Source: Gordionus sp. m RMFG-2023
Taxonomy: Eukaryota; Nematomorpha; Gordioida; Chordodea; Parachordodidae
Length of the DNA stretch: 64,000 nucleotides
Direction of reading: 5' to 3'
Assembly (NCBI RefSeq): GCF_954871325.1
Contig: NC_088776.1
Location: 41,310,569-41,374,568, forward strand
Numbering within the stretch: the first letter of the stretch is position 1; each line of letters begins with the position of its first letter. The notes under the pieces were generated by a model. The model was not told the DNA's origin and did no database searches. It saw only the letters and a list, made by a program, of their open reading frames with translations. The position numbers and the translations under genes are program-made. Below, piece after piece: positions 45,666 through 59,500 of the stretch.

Positions 45666-46057
45666 CTTTAATTACCCCTATTTCATAATTCTTTCGAAAA
45701 AATTCCTATTTAAAACTATATATTTTTAACACTAAACTTATAATATTTAATAAAAATTAGCTAAATATCTATAAAATTATTTTAAAAATTTCTAAATAAA
45801 TTCGTTTGCTATAATATTATGCATAATTTTAGGTATTCAGCTAATTTTTATTGATAATTTTAGTGTAAAATATTATATATTTTTTTAATAAAAATGGCTC
45901 GAGCCATCTCAAAATTTCGAATCTTTTTTAAAACAAAATATAATTTTATATTAGCAAAAAAAAAGTAGGTAATTTTGGATAATACTAGCTACAAAAAAAA
46001 GAAATTTTAGATGTTTGATAAAAATAAAAAAAGGTTATTTTGAAAATTTGAGCCCCA

Positions 46058-48127
46058 CCCTTTCGCGCCCATGGATAACTTTTGGAATCATAATTTTTCA
46101 ATAGTATTTTTTATGCATTAAAAATAACCACTGATAACTTTTGAAATCATATTTTTAATATTTGCTGTTTCGTATTTTATCAATAACTCGCTTTGTATCA
46201 TATGTTATTATATCATATTATAGTTATAAAAAATGAATTTTTTCATATCATTTTCGCGCCAAAATTTTAACTCATATTTCTGGTTATCAAATCTTGCTAA
46301 AAATATAGGTAATAATTTTATTATTAATATATATATGAATATTAATATTTTTATTTAAAAATTATCATCTTTTTAATCATTTTAGGTGCTAGAAATTGAG
46401 CATAATGCCATTTGGCATCAATGGTCATTTCTTATGCACCAAAATATTAATTTATCAATAAATGGAAATTTTAGGCAAATTATTTAGGATATTAAGTTTT
46501 AGGGTTATGAAAACTAGATGGGGGGGGGGGATTAAATTTTTGTAATTATTACCTGTATTAATTATATAAGATCTATAAGTAGGTTTTCTTGGATATAAAG
46601 AGGTTCTAATAAATATTTTTTTATAAATAACATGTAATATGAGATGCTGTTTATATCAATATGCATTTAGATATGACTACACTTATCCCCGAAGGTGATA
46701 TATCTGAGTCTGATATAGAGAGCTCAGACATAGAAGATAATTATTATCCTTTGCTGGGAGATGATTTGCCGACATCATCTTCTATTACGAATGAACTAGG
46801 TCTTCAATTGGAGGATATAGTAGAAGATACAACTATAACTAAAATAAAAGATAACCCGATTTGGTCTAAGAAAGACATTGGACAAATTAATTCAGAATTT
46901 ATCCCTATTTTGGAAATTCCTGAACATGATTCAACTCCTCTAACATATTTTCGTAAATTTTTGGACCACCAGATAATTAGTAATTTCGTATCGGAAGCAA
47001 ATATTTATTCATTCCAATGTTGTGATAAATCTATAAATACAGATAGCGATGAAATTGAAAGATTTTTGCCCTATGTGGCTCTTCTGGATTTATGTATGAT
47101 TTTGAAATATACCAGGGAAAGTCCACTAATACTATAAAATCATATTTAGGTATCAGTGGAGATATCGTACTTTGCCTGACTGAAATAATACCATCAAATA
47201 ATACCAATTATTTATGATTCTTAAAAAAAAGGAATATTTGGTGTCCGGAACGGTGAGGTCTAATCGATTATCAGGATGCGCACTTAAAAATGATGAGGCT
47301 TTAAAAAAGGAATGAAGAGGCGCTGTAGATTATAAAAGTGAAAAAAACGGTATTATTATCTGCAAATGGCAGGACAACAAAGCTGTTATTACAATATCTA
47401 ATTTTATAGGTGTTTTACCTACGACCAAAATTAAACGATGGTCTGTATCGGACAAAACCTTTATAAATGTAGAAATGCCCGCTATAATTAAAAACTATAA
47501 TGAGGGAATGGGTGGAGTAGATCTTCACGATATGCTGGTGGAGTTATATAGGACAGATATTAAATGGAAAAGATATTATATGCGAATGGTTTTCCATTTA
47601 TTGGATTCTTGTGTAAATGCATGGCTCCTTTATAGACGCCATATGAAAGCAAATAATATCAAATTTATGACATTATTGGTATTTAAATCTCAAATAGCAA
47701 AAGGGCTGATGCTAGCAGGAAAGGTTAATAACAAGAAGACTGGAAGATTTTCCAGTATAGTTGTAAAGAGATCCCATATCGGATATAAGATATGACCAAG
47801 TAGGTCATTTCCTAAAGCCCGTAACAATTAAACAAAGGTGCAAGTACTGCGTAGATGCATATTCAAGAATTATGTGTTAAAAGTGTAATATTTATTTCTG
47901 TTTAAATAATAAACGAAATTGTTATTTGTCATTTCATATGAAATAAAATATTTTTTTAAATGAACTTGCATTTTGCCTATTGATGACATTTGGAATCATT
48001 GAATATTTTTTGACAGAAATACTCAAAATAAGTTTTTTTGATAAAAATGTGTTATTTGTGTCTATAATAAGTATCTCTTAAAAAAAAAAATTTTTCATCG
48101 AGGGAAAAAAAGTCGGGCGCGAAAGGG
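46058..48127 (+). mobile_element. piggyBac transposon, internally deleted
   Basis: Both ends show CCCTTTCGCGCCC inverted repeats (46058-46070 and the complement at 48115-48127). TTAA, the piggyBac target, follows the right end at 48128-48131, while the base pairs left of the left end (CCCCA) have lost it. The coding relics are on the plus strand between them. Confidence 0.88.
46661..47795 (+). pseudogene. piggyBac transposase remnant (DDE_Tnp_1_7)
   Basis: 46661-47137 encodes an acidic N-terminus (SDIESSDIEDNYYPLLGDD), then PLTYFRKFLDHQIISNFV, the start of the conserved domain. Sequence then jumps to KKKEYLVSGTVRSNRLSG at about 47225, so most of the catalytic core is deleted. After a stop at about 47310, ICKWQDNKAVITISNF and TKIKRW lead into 47475-47795, NEGMGGVDLHDMLVELYRTD and KWKRYYMRMVFHLLDSCVNA, the hallmark C-terminal region with the last conserved Asp. 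No Cys-rich C-terminal finger was clear, though CKYCVDAYS-like residues follow near 47840. Not functional. Confidence 0.9.
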
Positions 48128-48369
48128 TTAATGATGCCCCTGTTAAGTAGCAGGTTTGCAGATAGTATATATTCATCTTTATAATGATCATATATAATCA
48201 AGTTATAAATTGTAAACAATATTTTAACTACCTCTTATCTATTTAAGCAGGATTGGATTAATAAGTGGCTAATAAAACTTAAAATTATTTAAAGCAATTT
48301 TTTTAAGTTCTCATATTATAATTTATCGAGTGAGATATCCTAAATGTCCTAAAATCGAAGTAGCCGTAG

Positions 48370-48760
48370 CAACAGATTTCATAACATGTATCATATTTTA
48401 AAATAACACTAACCATACAAAATATATATAAACGCTTATCTGAAAATTTCTGCAATTCAGATTTATAACAAGATTTGTCAAATTCGTTATTTCCTTAATA
48501 AGGCTATTAATTTCGCTGAGTTATAAAAAGAGTTCCATCTTGTTATAACAGGTTTAATCAATCTTTCCATTTTTTCCTTAAATATGGCTGCACAGTTTCG
48601 AATGCCCATATTGAGGAAATATTTGAGTTGGGATACAATTTTACAAAGTGTAGACTTTGTTCCTTTAATTTTTTTATTGGTATAAAAAATATTCCATATT
48701 GGGGGCAGGGAACGTTAAATCATCTTCATCTAAAGAAAAATGTACAATTGACATAGTATT
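48370..48760 (-). pseudogene. hAT transposase fragment
   Basis: The minus strand reads KGTKSTLCKIVSQLKYFLNM, then RLIKPVITRWNSFYNSAKLI. TRWNS.Y.S is a hAT landmark also seen in hAT-A at about 1530 (ETRWNSYYQS). Element ends were not established. The flank at 48128 is the piggyBac right end. Confidence 0.72.
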
Positions 48761-48926
48761 CTTAATAAATTATAATATTAAAGAATAAAAATATCAATTA
48801 ATATGATTGATTCAAAATTAATTAGATGAACAATTTTGACTATTTACAACGAATATTTAAAATAAAGATGAAGGAATTTGGTATTTGATTTGACTTAAAA
48901 ACATGGCTTTTAAAAAATAAATAAGA

Positions 48927-49030
48927 GTCGTTGCTAAAAAATGAAACGAGTTACCGTTACTCATTACCTATAAAAGGTAACGAATGGCGCGCCATTTCTT
49001 AAAAAAAGGAAACAAAGTTACATTACAGCA
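48927..49030. repeat. hAT-like terminus with GTAAC subterminal repeats
   Basis: AGAGTCGTTGCTAAAAAATG is followed by GAGTTACCGTTACTCATTACC and GGTAACGAATGGCGCGCC. It has the look of a hAT left end facing right. The matching right end is not certain; the best inward-facing candidate is at 53998-54068, beyond four exons of the minus-strand gene. Confidence 0.4.
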
Positions 49031-50105
49031 CTAATTAAAATGCTATTTAGTCCAAGAAATTTTGATATAAAGAATTAATTATCGATATAGAAATATCATA
49101 GTAACTTTAGTAAAAGTAAATCTAAACTTTTAATCCTAAAACATTTCATCATAATTTGAAATCTAACAATAATTTTTATAATTTAGTATCAAAAACAAAG
49201 ATGAAATTCGCCCATTTATAAATCTTAATATTTTTTATGGTTGGGTTAATAAATAAAATAATTAGCCTCCTTAGTACAAAACCAGACGTTTCCTAACTGC
49301 CTAATTAAAATAAATAAACTACTTATTAACATTTCTAAAGAAACAATTAAATATTTTTTTAAATATTCTCTTCTGTCAAATCATATCGTAGAAAGAATAA
49401 ATTTTAGATATGAATGGTTTAACTGTTAAGGTTCCATTTGCATCCCTGCCTTAAATTTCATTTTAACAACAATTTAAGCAAACTTCTAAAAGTTAAAGCC
49501 TACTTATATTCCAACCTGAATAATTATAAATTAATAAATGATAATCAAGTAGTAAAGGGTCAAAGGAATTAGTATCTCTGCAAGTATCATTTTTTTTAAA
49601 TATAATAAATGATATAGGGTGTTAAGATGGAACTGATGGAGGTATGAAAACAAGGGAGAATGTTACATGTGTAGTTTTAGTGGGTTGACTGAAATAAGAT
49701 CAAATGAAGTAAAAATGTAGATGGAAATTGAATACAATAACCAATATGAGTTACATTATAAGAATAATTTTTAGAAGATGCAACCGTTATATAATGAATT
49801 CGATAGAATTATGCATATTTCACTTATTCATTTTTTTGTAAATGCACCGACATCTTTAAAACCAAAAAATTTAATTCAGTGATGACGTGATAAACTCATT
49901 AATGATAATAATAGTATATGTAATTTCCTTTTTTCAAATATAATTTCATATTGTAATTAGCAAAAATAGCTCTTATGCATGATAATTTTATAAAGATTTA
50001 TAAATAATTTTCTTTAGAAATTTAAATATACAATTATTTTCACGATCCAGAATATAACTTTACATCAATATATTATTAAATATTAATAATATATATTAAA
50101 TAATT

Positions 50106-50505
50106 CTAATATCGTGAAAAAGGTGGCTGATGATATGTCTTCATCATACTAGCCCCTCTTTTGAATCTCGGAACCTGAGGTGAGTGATAAGATGAATTAT
50201 ATTCATTGCTAGGTGGTATAAATCGATGCTTAGATTGTTTATAATGATACCTTGGCTCATATACGGAATCATTTATATCTTTGGCATAGCATGCTCGCTT
50301 ATCATGGTTGTGAGAACTCTCTGGCTTCGAGGAAGCGCGCATAGTTTTGTCTAAATTAGGGATAGCTGCTTCAGTATCCTCGTAATAAGGTGAAGAAGAA
50401 TGGTAAACACTTTTAGAAATGCTGTGACTCCTATCTCTATTGCCAAATTTTGAAGGAGATTGGTAACCCATTCCTTTATTAAAATAGGAGGACGTGGAGG
50501 GTTTG
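50106..50505 (-). CDS. Unknown gene, last exon
   Basis: It starts after TTTTTATAG and reads KPSTSSYFNKGMGYQSPSKF, then a long Ser/Tyr/His/Arg/Pro-rich tail ending MMKTYHQPPFSRY and TAG. Its composition suggests a disordered region. The position of the true stop is clear because the frame closes at 50106-50108. Confidence 0.68.
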
Positions 50506-53500
50506 CTATAAAAATTTTTTTAAATATTTAAATAATAGTACTCATTAAAGATCTGCAAAAGTAGGGTGAAGTCCTAATATTTTTTAAAAAATTGGAGCGG
50601 ACTGGGCATAAATTTTGAAATATAATATATTTCTTTTCATATTTTAAAATTTTTACAAGAAACAAGGCACCAATATTTTTTTTTACAATTAGAAAATATT
50701 AAATTTTATTCTTTCTAAAAATTCCTACATTTTTTTTATAAATTCTTTCTACAATCTTTTATATTCAATTAATTAATTAATAAAATATACAGTTCAACAT
50801 TTAAAAAAAAAATTATAGAAGTAAAATATGGAATAATTATGAAGATATGTTTGATGATAAAGATCAAAAACTCGATTATGTTCGATGGAAAAGAAAAACT
50901 ATTTATGGTAATTCTCATTTAAGATACCACAATGTAACTCGAATGCAGATTCGTCTATTCCTGAAATAATTAAATAAAATTAGTAAAAAAAAATTTTTTT
51001 TAATTTATCTTAAATATTTATTTCTATATTTAAAAAACTCAGGCTGGAGGACAAATAATTGTTTTTTATTTCGGGTAGGGCTTTTTTCGGGACTAATAAA
51101 ATAATCAACGATTCGGGTTGGGCATATTTTTTAAAAAAATTCGGGCCGGGTTTGAAAAATTAGGCTCGATTTAAATGACTAACTCTCATTGAAATTTTTT
51201 TCACTCCCCTCCCCAAATTTATTATCTTTACTCCTGCGAGTGGGTGAAATATATCAACTATTAATAAACCTTTCTTCCACCGATTCTTGAGGATCATCTT
51301 CAACCTTTTTATACCTAAGAGGTGGTGAAACTTCGTTGCTTAACATTCTTTCCCTCCTATGATTGACCCTCTGCAAGTAATTCATATTACTATTATTGGC
51401 AGCTTCATTAAAAATTATTTTATCGGTTTTGTGGCCTTCTGAGGTGTCTTGCTTCATCGTATTTTCGGTAGAGGTGTGAGAAGATGCAGGGTTATCGGAA
51501 ATATTTTTTGAGTTATTGATATTGTCTGAGTCTTCCGGTGCGTAAAGACGTCTAAAATTTTGTTTGAATTGACGGGTGTGGCGAAGAAGGTGCTCCCTGA
51601 CCTTTATTGTAAAAAATCAAGATAAATATATGTAAAATTGATATTTAACTTATTTTCGTCAGTGTTCTTTTTTGGAAACGTAGCAATTTTCTTTTTCCAA
51701 AATATAGAAACCTTTTTGAAAAACAACCTTTCTAAGAAGACTCTGTGTCTAAAAAAGCTGGTCCGATCAAAAAAAGGAAAATGGCTATTTTGTATATTAA
51801 ATATTCTGAAAAGTTATTTCTATAAATTTTGGTTATTTTTAATTTTCCTTCTTTTTTTCCCTAACTTTTCTCACTTTATTTGATTTTTAGTTCTTCTCTA
51901 TTTTTAATTTTTAATCGAGATTTTTACGTTTAATTTACACCATAAAAAGATTCTTACTCTATGTGTAGGCAAGACTATACCACCTTTAGTGACAGCGGGC
52001 TTAGTATTCCCCTCATCTCCTGGCCCGGCAATTAACTTAGGCGCATATGTTCGGGCTTTTTTCTTTAGAGAGGAAGAGGTAGCCGGTTTAATTCCGCATT
52101 CGTAAAAATCATAGGTAAATGTGTCTATATTTGAAAATTTGGTAGTTTTCGTAGTACCTAGTTGTACCGGTTTTTCATACCGATTATATTTAAAGCAAGG
52201 AGAGTTGGTCCTTGGCATTACAGAAATATTATGTCTACGTATTATAGGAGAATAGGGTGAGGATGAGCTTTTATTTCAAAAAAAAGAATAAAATAAATGT
52301 TAAATACTAAATATATCTTGTAATGATTATTTGGATTTTTTTAAAATTATATTTACATATTATTAAAATTTCTTATCGTTGTTTTATAATCTGAATACCC
52401 AACCCCCAATCAGAGATGGGCAAGTTAATCTAAAATTAACGGTTACAGTTAGCACTTGAGGGAAAAAATATAACAGTTATGTTACAGGTGGAAAATGGTA
52501 ATTAAGATACCTATAAAAATGTAAACTAATTGAATAAAAATAATTTGGCAAAAATTGTAATAAAAGTGATTAACGGTGGATATTTAAATTTTACTATAAA
52601 GAGAAACAAGTTTATTAAAAATATTTTATTGCGCAACGAAGGATATAATGTAATACAACAACAATGAAATACAATTTCAGAATTTTATGAAAATGACTAT
52701 AATGTTCATTAATCGTTTCCGATTTGGCTATTAATCCAATTTGAAAAGGTGGAAAAATGTTAATCTTTTATAATTTATTACATATGCAAATTATTATTTC
52801 AACATCATTTGAACTTTTAATAGGCTTAGATTGTGAAAATGATTTTAGAAGGTAGGTTTAGAAATATCACATGGCTCATTAATATATTTCGTAGCCCCTC
52901 ACTCGTAGATGGCAATCCCAAAGGTAATTCGTAGAATTAATGAGAGATAGTAGCTACTCGTTAGGAATGCTTTACTAACAACATCTAGATAAAGCCAAAA
53001 GATCATATCAATTATATTATCAAAACTATTAACGTAATATAGATATAATTAGTTGATTTAATTAAAGATTTTTATATTCTAATCTCAAAGGCTATTAAAT
53101 TATATATCATTGCGATTGTTGTGCAGAACAAAGTTTCAGATTTAATAATATCATATCTTCTTCGTCGTTAGTTTATAGCCATTTTATTTATATCCAAAAT
53201 TGATTCAAAATATTTAATTATAAAATTAAATTCACTGATCGCTTTGCCCTATAGAAAAGAAATAAATCATCGCTTTATTTTAATTATAAAAAGTGCAACA
53301 TTACGATGAATTCTGACCATAGTTGGCTGATGGCAGGCTCAATATTCAGGCGCATGCAAAAGAAAATCCGTTAACATTAGGACATTTCAATTTATATAAG
53401 TTTCTTCCAAATTCAAGCGGCTATTTTTTTATGAAAAACCACGAGGCAAAGTGATAGTTTTCAGCTAAAAACTTGGTTTAACCGATTTTTTAGTCGACTA

Positions 53501-56500
53501 AAAATTGGCTTAAATGGCTAAAAATATAGTAATTACTCAACTATATGACCACTTTTTTATTGTTCTATCAAGTCCAAGCCGACCCGATTTTTATTTACTT
53601 TATTAGTCCAAGCTCAGTTTCAGATCGATTTATAAAATTTGACGTTAAATTGTTTATTTTCATCATAAAATATAGAAAATAATTAATTTTTCAAATTCTA
53701 TAAATTAATTATAAGAAAAAGATTAAAATTGATAAATAGATAAATCAAGCTTCTAATTAAATTTATCAAAATTATATCATTACAGGAACGTAATAACGTA
53801 ACGCAACAAGCTAATTGTAATTGATTACCCATCCCTGTAGATAATGTATCATGTATATAAAATGATAATATAATAATTTGTTCTATAATCAAATTTATAA
53901 AATTTTTCATAATTTTGTGACTTAAAATTAAAATTGTATATACCTTTTAATATTAAATAAACATAACTTTTCATTATTTTAAAATTTTGTAATATAGTGT
54001 GGTAGGCGTAACTTTTAAAAAAGTAACGCGTAATTCGTTACCTTCCGAAAAGTAACGAAAACATGGTAATACTTGTTGTCTTCCCGTTCTTTGATTTTCT
54101 TGTAGTATGTTCGTTTTTCTTGATTTGTAAAATCAAAAAAATAATAATAAAAATCAATAAAATAAACGATTGAAATAATACATTCAATGTTAAAGGAAAA
54201 TATTACCGGGCCAAATCTTTTTATCCATTTGACGATCCATGTCTGTTATTCCGTAAATGTTATGAATATCTTGTATGGTGCTATGTTTATCTCGAACAAA
54301 TGCGTTTTTAATTCTGATTGCCCCACTGAAAGGTGATTCCAAGTTAGGGTCATTGTTTAGGGAGATGATATTTTGATAGTAATTGAAACAATTGTTATCT
54401 TCTGAACAATAACAGCCGCCCAGTAAATAATGGTAAGCGTGGTTTCTAAGCATAGGGGAGGGGAGTTAAAATATATTAAAAATTTGATATAAAATAGATA
54501 TATTAGGTTATAATCGAGAAATATAATTTATATTCCTATTTCTAGGATCTGAATCAACGTTATTAGATTATTTATACTCAGAGTTGTTTAAATTTGTTAA
54601 TTTTCTCGGATTTAAGATCCTGACCTTAAATTGTGGATCGTGACCGAGATCATTTTTTTAAATATTCGATCCCGATCCTTTTAAAAATTATTTTTTTTAC
54701 ATAAAAAGCAATAAATAAAATAAAAATTTTGAAAATTAAGTTTAAATATTATTTTAAAATAATATCTATCTACATCATATTTTATCAATCACCATTCCAC
54801 CAGATTTTATATTTCAACAATTTCCCAAATTTTTTGAAAGAACAAGTTATATTTATTTATTAATTATATTATAATATAAATTCTAGGTTTTAATGATGTC
54901 CTCCATTATAGATTTAGAAGATGATACATCTACTTCTATTGATGTGACAGCAGATATAAGTGAGAATGAGAATCTTTTGCCATTTCATAATTGACGTAAG
55001 TATTTTACTTTAGGTGAAACGGATGGAAGTAACCAGAGTTGGGCAGGTCCTCCGGAAAAAGAATCCAGATACAGATTCTTTTTAAAAAAATGAATCTTAG
55101 AGACAGATACTAGTATCTTTTTCAAAATATCAACAATATACAAGATAAAAGATACTTGTATCTTTTACTAAATTAGAATATCTTAAATACAAGATACTTT
55201 TAAATTATCATTACTAATTAAATTAGAATAGTTTATAAAATACAGTTTTTATTATTTATTTGTGAAGAACATAGCATACACATATAAGAATGAATATTTG
55301 CAATAATTAATAAAATATTTATTGATGAATTAATCATAATAACTAGGGATTAATAATATTAATTTTTGCCCATTAATAGCTTAAACAGGGAAGGGAGAGT
55401 AGTATATTTAATGGGAGTTAAAAATGTGCAAATAAGAAAAAAAATTAAATCAAATGATTTATTAGAATTTGCAGGTTATTTTCTGTGTTGTTTTAAATAT
55501 AGCTTATATTCGGAGTTTATGGATAAATGGCATCTTTAAAAAAATATACTAGTTTTATTTTATTCATTATCTTTAATAAATATTTATCATTACTTGTTTG
55601 TGATATTTATGTATTTTTGACTTATTAATTCTTGCATTTGTAATATCATATATAGTATATAAATATCATTTAAATCTTTTTTCATATTTTTTTTATATAT
55701 TTCTTGCAAAATTATTAATTATATATAAAAAATATGAAAATAGTGTACATCATTATATTATTTAATTGTTAATTACATAGCAATTTTCTTTAATGCATTT
55801 TAAATTAATTAAATTTCGTAAATAAATGCTGTAAAATTTTATTTATATCATAAATAAATAAAAGTAACTAATAAAGTTAAATTCTACCTTATTATAATTA
55901 TTTTATTAAGAGCCTTTTAAAATTATCTAACATCATATATCAATTGTAGCTTAAATATTTCCTTTAATAAGAACTTGCTAAAATAATTAAATATAAAATA
56001 TATTAGGGATGTGCCGATATTTTTTATCGGATCGGGCCGATATTTCACCCATTTTAAAATATCTGTTATAGGTCAATATTATAAAATTTGATCCGATATA
56101 AAAATGGCATCTTTAACAAAAATAAAATGTTATAAAATGAAAAAAAATAGTTACATCTAAAATCATTTATTTTTATAAATAAAATCGAAATCCATTTTTA
56201 TGTATATTTTTTTAGTAATAATAATTAATTAATAAACATTCTATCATATTGTTATTTTTTTGCGCAATCTGTTTATAAAAGTGTGCGATAATCACTACAG
56301 AATCTGTTTTTAGTGAAGCTGGTGATATTGACAGTTACTATCGCCGCAAGCTGACCTCTGATAAATCGGGAATATTGCTATTTCTAAAAAGAAATCTTCC
56401 CTATATTAATGTTAAATATTATTTTAAATATTTATTTCAAATTTCATATAATTGTTTATTACTTAATATGTATATAGATTAATGTTATTACTTATTATAT

Positions 56501-59500
56501 AAAAGTGATTTTACAATATAAATATTTTATATACTTTTAGAATTGTAATTGAATTGAATATAAACAAACAATAACTGATCATTATAAATATATTTATATG
56601 ACATAAGTTATGGTATAGTTAAATTATAGATGTTATACTAATAAAAAGTATATTAAAAATTAAAACCATTGTTATCTTTACAGAATACAAAATTAGATAT
56701 GATATCGGATCGGTAATCGACGGATATCAATTTCGGATCGGATCGATTTCTAAAAAGTAATATCGCTACACCCCTAAAAAATATATATCCAAAATGATTT
56801 TAATTTGATAATCAACTATCTTCTATAAAAAAATTTAATAACAATTATCTAAGAAGGACTTAGTATTATAGGTATTATTCTGTTAATAATTATAAAATAA
56901 AAATGTATATTATACTTTAATATGTTTAACAAAGTTTGTGAGGAGTATGTTCAATCTTTAATAACTTTTTTACTTGTGTAATTTTAATATTCGGCTTTCA
57001 CCCTGTCCTTTTTCACATGAATTACTATATAAAATTTTCCATCTAGAATTTCAAGATTCAGATTTGACTCAGGAGAACCTATCTCCATAATTTCATCTTC
57101 ACTACTATAAATGTTAAACATTCTACTAATTAAAAAATATTACATATAAAATATAACTTTTGCTTATTTAGTTTTGGTGTTGCTATTTTTAATCTTTCTA
57201 TCTTTGTGATCTGTAAAATTTCCAACTAATTTTGGTTATCAATATATTTAAAATGCAGGAAAAAATAAAGAAAATAATACAAGATTTCACGAAGAAAATA
57301 AAGTAACATTGTGTGATATGTAAATGTTTTAAACATGAATATTAAAAAGAATCTGTATCTGTATCTTTTTAAAGAAAATGAAAAAGATACAAGATTCTTT
57401 TCAAAATAAAGGATCTTAGATACAGATACTAGTATCTTATTAAAAATGTCAATAAGATACTGAGTACAAGATACAAAAAGATCTTGTATCTTGTATTTTA
57501 GATACAAGTATTCGCGGTACTGCTCAACTCTGGAAGTAACCATACAATGATCTATGCAAAATGCTATTTGTGCAAAAACAAAATATCTTCTTCAAAGATT
57601 AGCAGTTCAAACCTAAAGAGGCATTTAGAAGTAATTCTTTTAAAAATACAATTTTTATTATTTATGAAGATCATAACAATATACATATAATAAAAATTAT
57701 AGATTTCCTTCACTATATGATGACAGTAATATATTGGCATCAATAATTCACCCAAAATTTATGCTCAATTGGCCTTTTATTAATCTGCCACCAAATTTAT
57801 TGCTAAAAGAAAGGTTAATTGCCCATTTAGAAAATATACAGGGTCAACCATATGCAGTACCTTTTTTGGGAAAAACTCGTCACAAAATGCTCTTTCCATT
57901 AATAATTTTTTTTATTCTAAAGATGATTCAGTGAATATTTTTAATAATTATGTTAATTAAAAAAAACATTTATTGAATATAACACACCTTTACCATCAAG
58001 CACTCCTGTGGAGCGCTTGTTTAGTAAAACTAAACATGTACTTAATAAAAAACGTGGTTGTTTAAATGATAATAATTTAGAAAAAATTTTATTATTAAAG
58101 GCTAATTTAATTATAAATAAATATATTCTAATTGTTATACTTATATTATATTATTCAATTACAATAAATTTATATCATATTTATTTATTTTTTATATTAG
58201 TTAATTTTGCATAGATCAGAAATTTAAATAAGAAATCGTGATCGTGATCCTTTTTTTAATAAAAGGTCGATCCTGGATTTCGATCCTCTTTTTTCCAAAA
58301 GATGGTGATTCGATCTTTTTAAAAGGATCGATTAACAAGCCTGTTTATACTGCAGTTTAATTAATTGTATAAAAAATTAATTGATTAACTATGCTTAGAG
58401 AAAAAAGGACAAATAAATAGTTATAAAAAAAATTAAAATAAAGAGTCAAAAATTATCCATCCCAATCCTTTAAGATAGAATGACCTAACCCAAATAAGAT
58501 TAAATTAGATATTAAATAAAAATTCACATGATGGATGTATTATCGAATTTCTGGTCTTCGCTATGAAAATCTAAAATGATTTGTAAATAAATAGTTGTAA
58601 TAAAGTTCAATAGAAAATAGCATTAATAAAAAATATTTGCTCACCACTTTGAATCGTTCCCTAGATATTTTTGGAGAAAAATGTATTATTTATATTAATA
58701 TTAGGTTATTTATATAAAATAAAATTTATAAATTTTCTACCTTGTCTTTGTCCGAAATTGGAAATGTGGATCCAGCATCTTAGCATTTTTTAGAAATAAT
58801 ATTTTAAAGATTTATAAATTAAAATATGTAGAAGTAATATTAGATCATAACGGTATGCAAATTAATGTTCAATTTTATGGTATTCAAAATAACAGTACGA
58901 TAAACACGTTTATTTTATTAGATATAATTTTATATTTCAAATTTTATTTTCATTTATAGATATTCAATGGGAATCCACTCCACATTTTATATTAAAAAAC
59001 CAACAAAAAATTAATTATAAATATGTTTTTAAACGTAATAAAATTTAGTTTCAACTCTTTTGGCCTACTGTTTTACTTAATATAGATTATTATTTAATTA
59101 ACCAATCATCATACGCCATTATTTTTATCATGATAATTAAAAATATTTTCTTTAAAAATTGTTTGAAAAAAATAAGATTGTATAAAAAATGGCGTTTATG
59201 ACTTTTGCAATGTGTATTTAAAATAATAAATTAGGGGACTTAGAAAATAGCGAGAGCACCAAAAATTATTTTGGTTTTGTATTTGAAAATATTTTTGTTA
59301 TGTGATTTTTTGGTTGTATAAAAAACTTTAAAAAAAACACATGTTGTTTTTTCTTGTTTTTTAAAAAAATATTATTACAATATTTAATTATTTTATCGCA
59401 AATCAAAATAATTTAAATAAAATTTTAAAATACAATAAATTACAATATAAATAATAGATAATCAAGCATTCATGAACATTCTTTCATTGAATGTAAATTG

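Larger units (their letters stand above)
54895..58110 (+). pseudogene. hAT-A copy 2 transposase remnant
   Basis: The N-terminus MSSIIDLEDDTSTSIDVTAD (54895-55005) matches copy 1. After the nested insertion, CYLCKNKISSSKISSSNLKR and HLE (57565-57635) complete the BED finger. The frame resumes with IIHPKFMLNWPFINLPPNLL (57742-57850), then, after frame changes, THLYHQALL-like residues. PSSTPVERLFSKTKHVLNKK and RGCLNDNNLEKILLLKAN (about 57985-58110) form the dimerisation end. Everything between the finger and LNWPFINLP is deleted. Confidence 0.87.
54579..58342 (+). mobile_element. hAT-A copy 2, internally deleted and twice invaded
   Basis: A perfect 8-bp duplication, TTTATACT, flanks it (54571-54578, 58343-58350). 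The ends CAGAGTTGTTTAAATTTG and the complement of CAGGCTTGTTAATCGATCC match hAT-A copy 1, in the opposite orientation. The plus-strand relics correspond to the two ends of the transposase. The core (copy 1 about 750-3600) is missing. The element at 55034-57532 sits inside its first exon. Confidence 0.93.

Noticed and set aside
53698-53910. Minus-strand frame of 70 codons with a membrane-like composition
   Set aside because: It spans the right end of hAT-J and owes its hydrophobic residues to AT-rich codons.
57226-57543. Minus-strand open frame of 105 codons
   Set aside because: It lies across the subterminal GTATCT repeats of the nested hAT, is Phe/Tyr/Leu-rich from AT bias, and has no motif.
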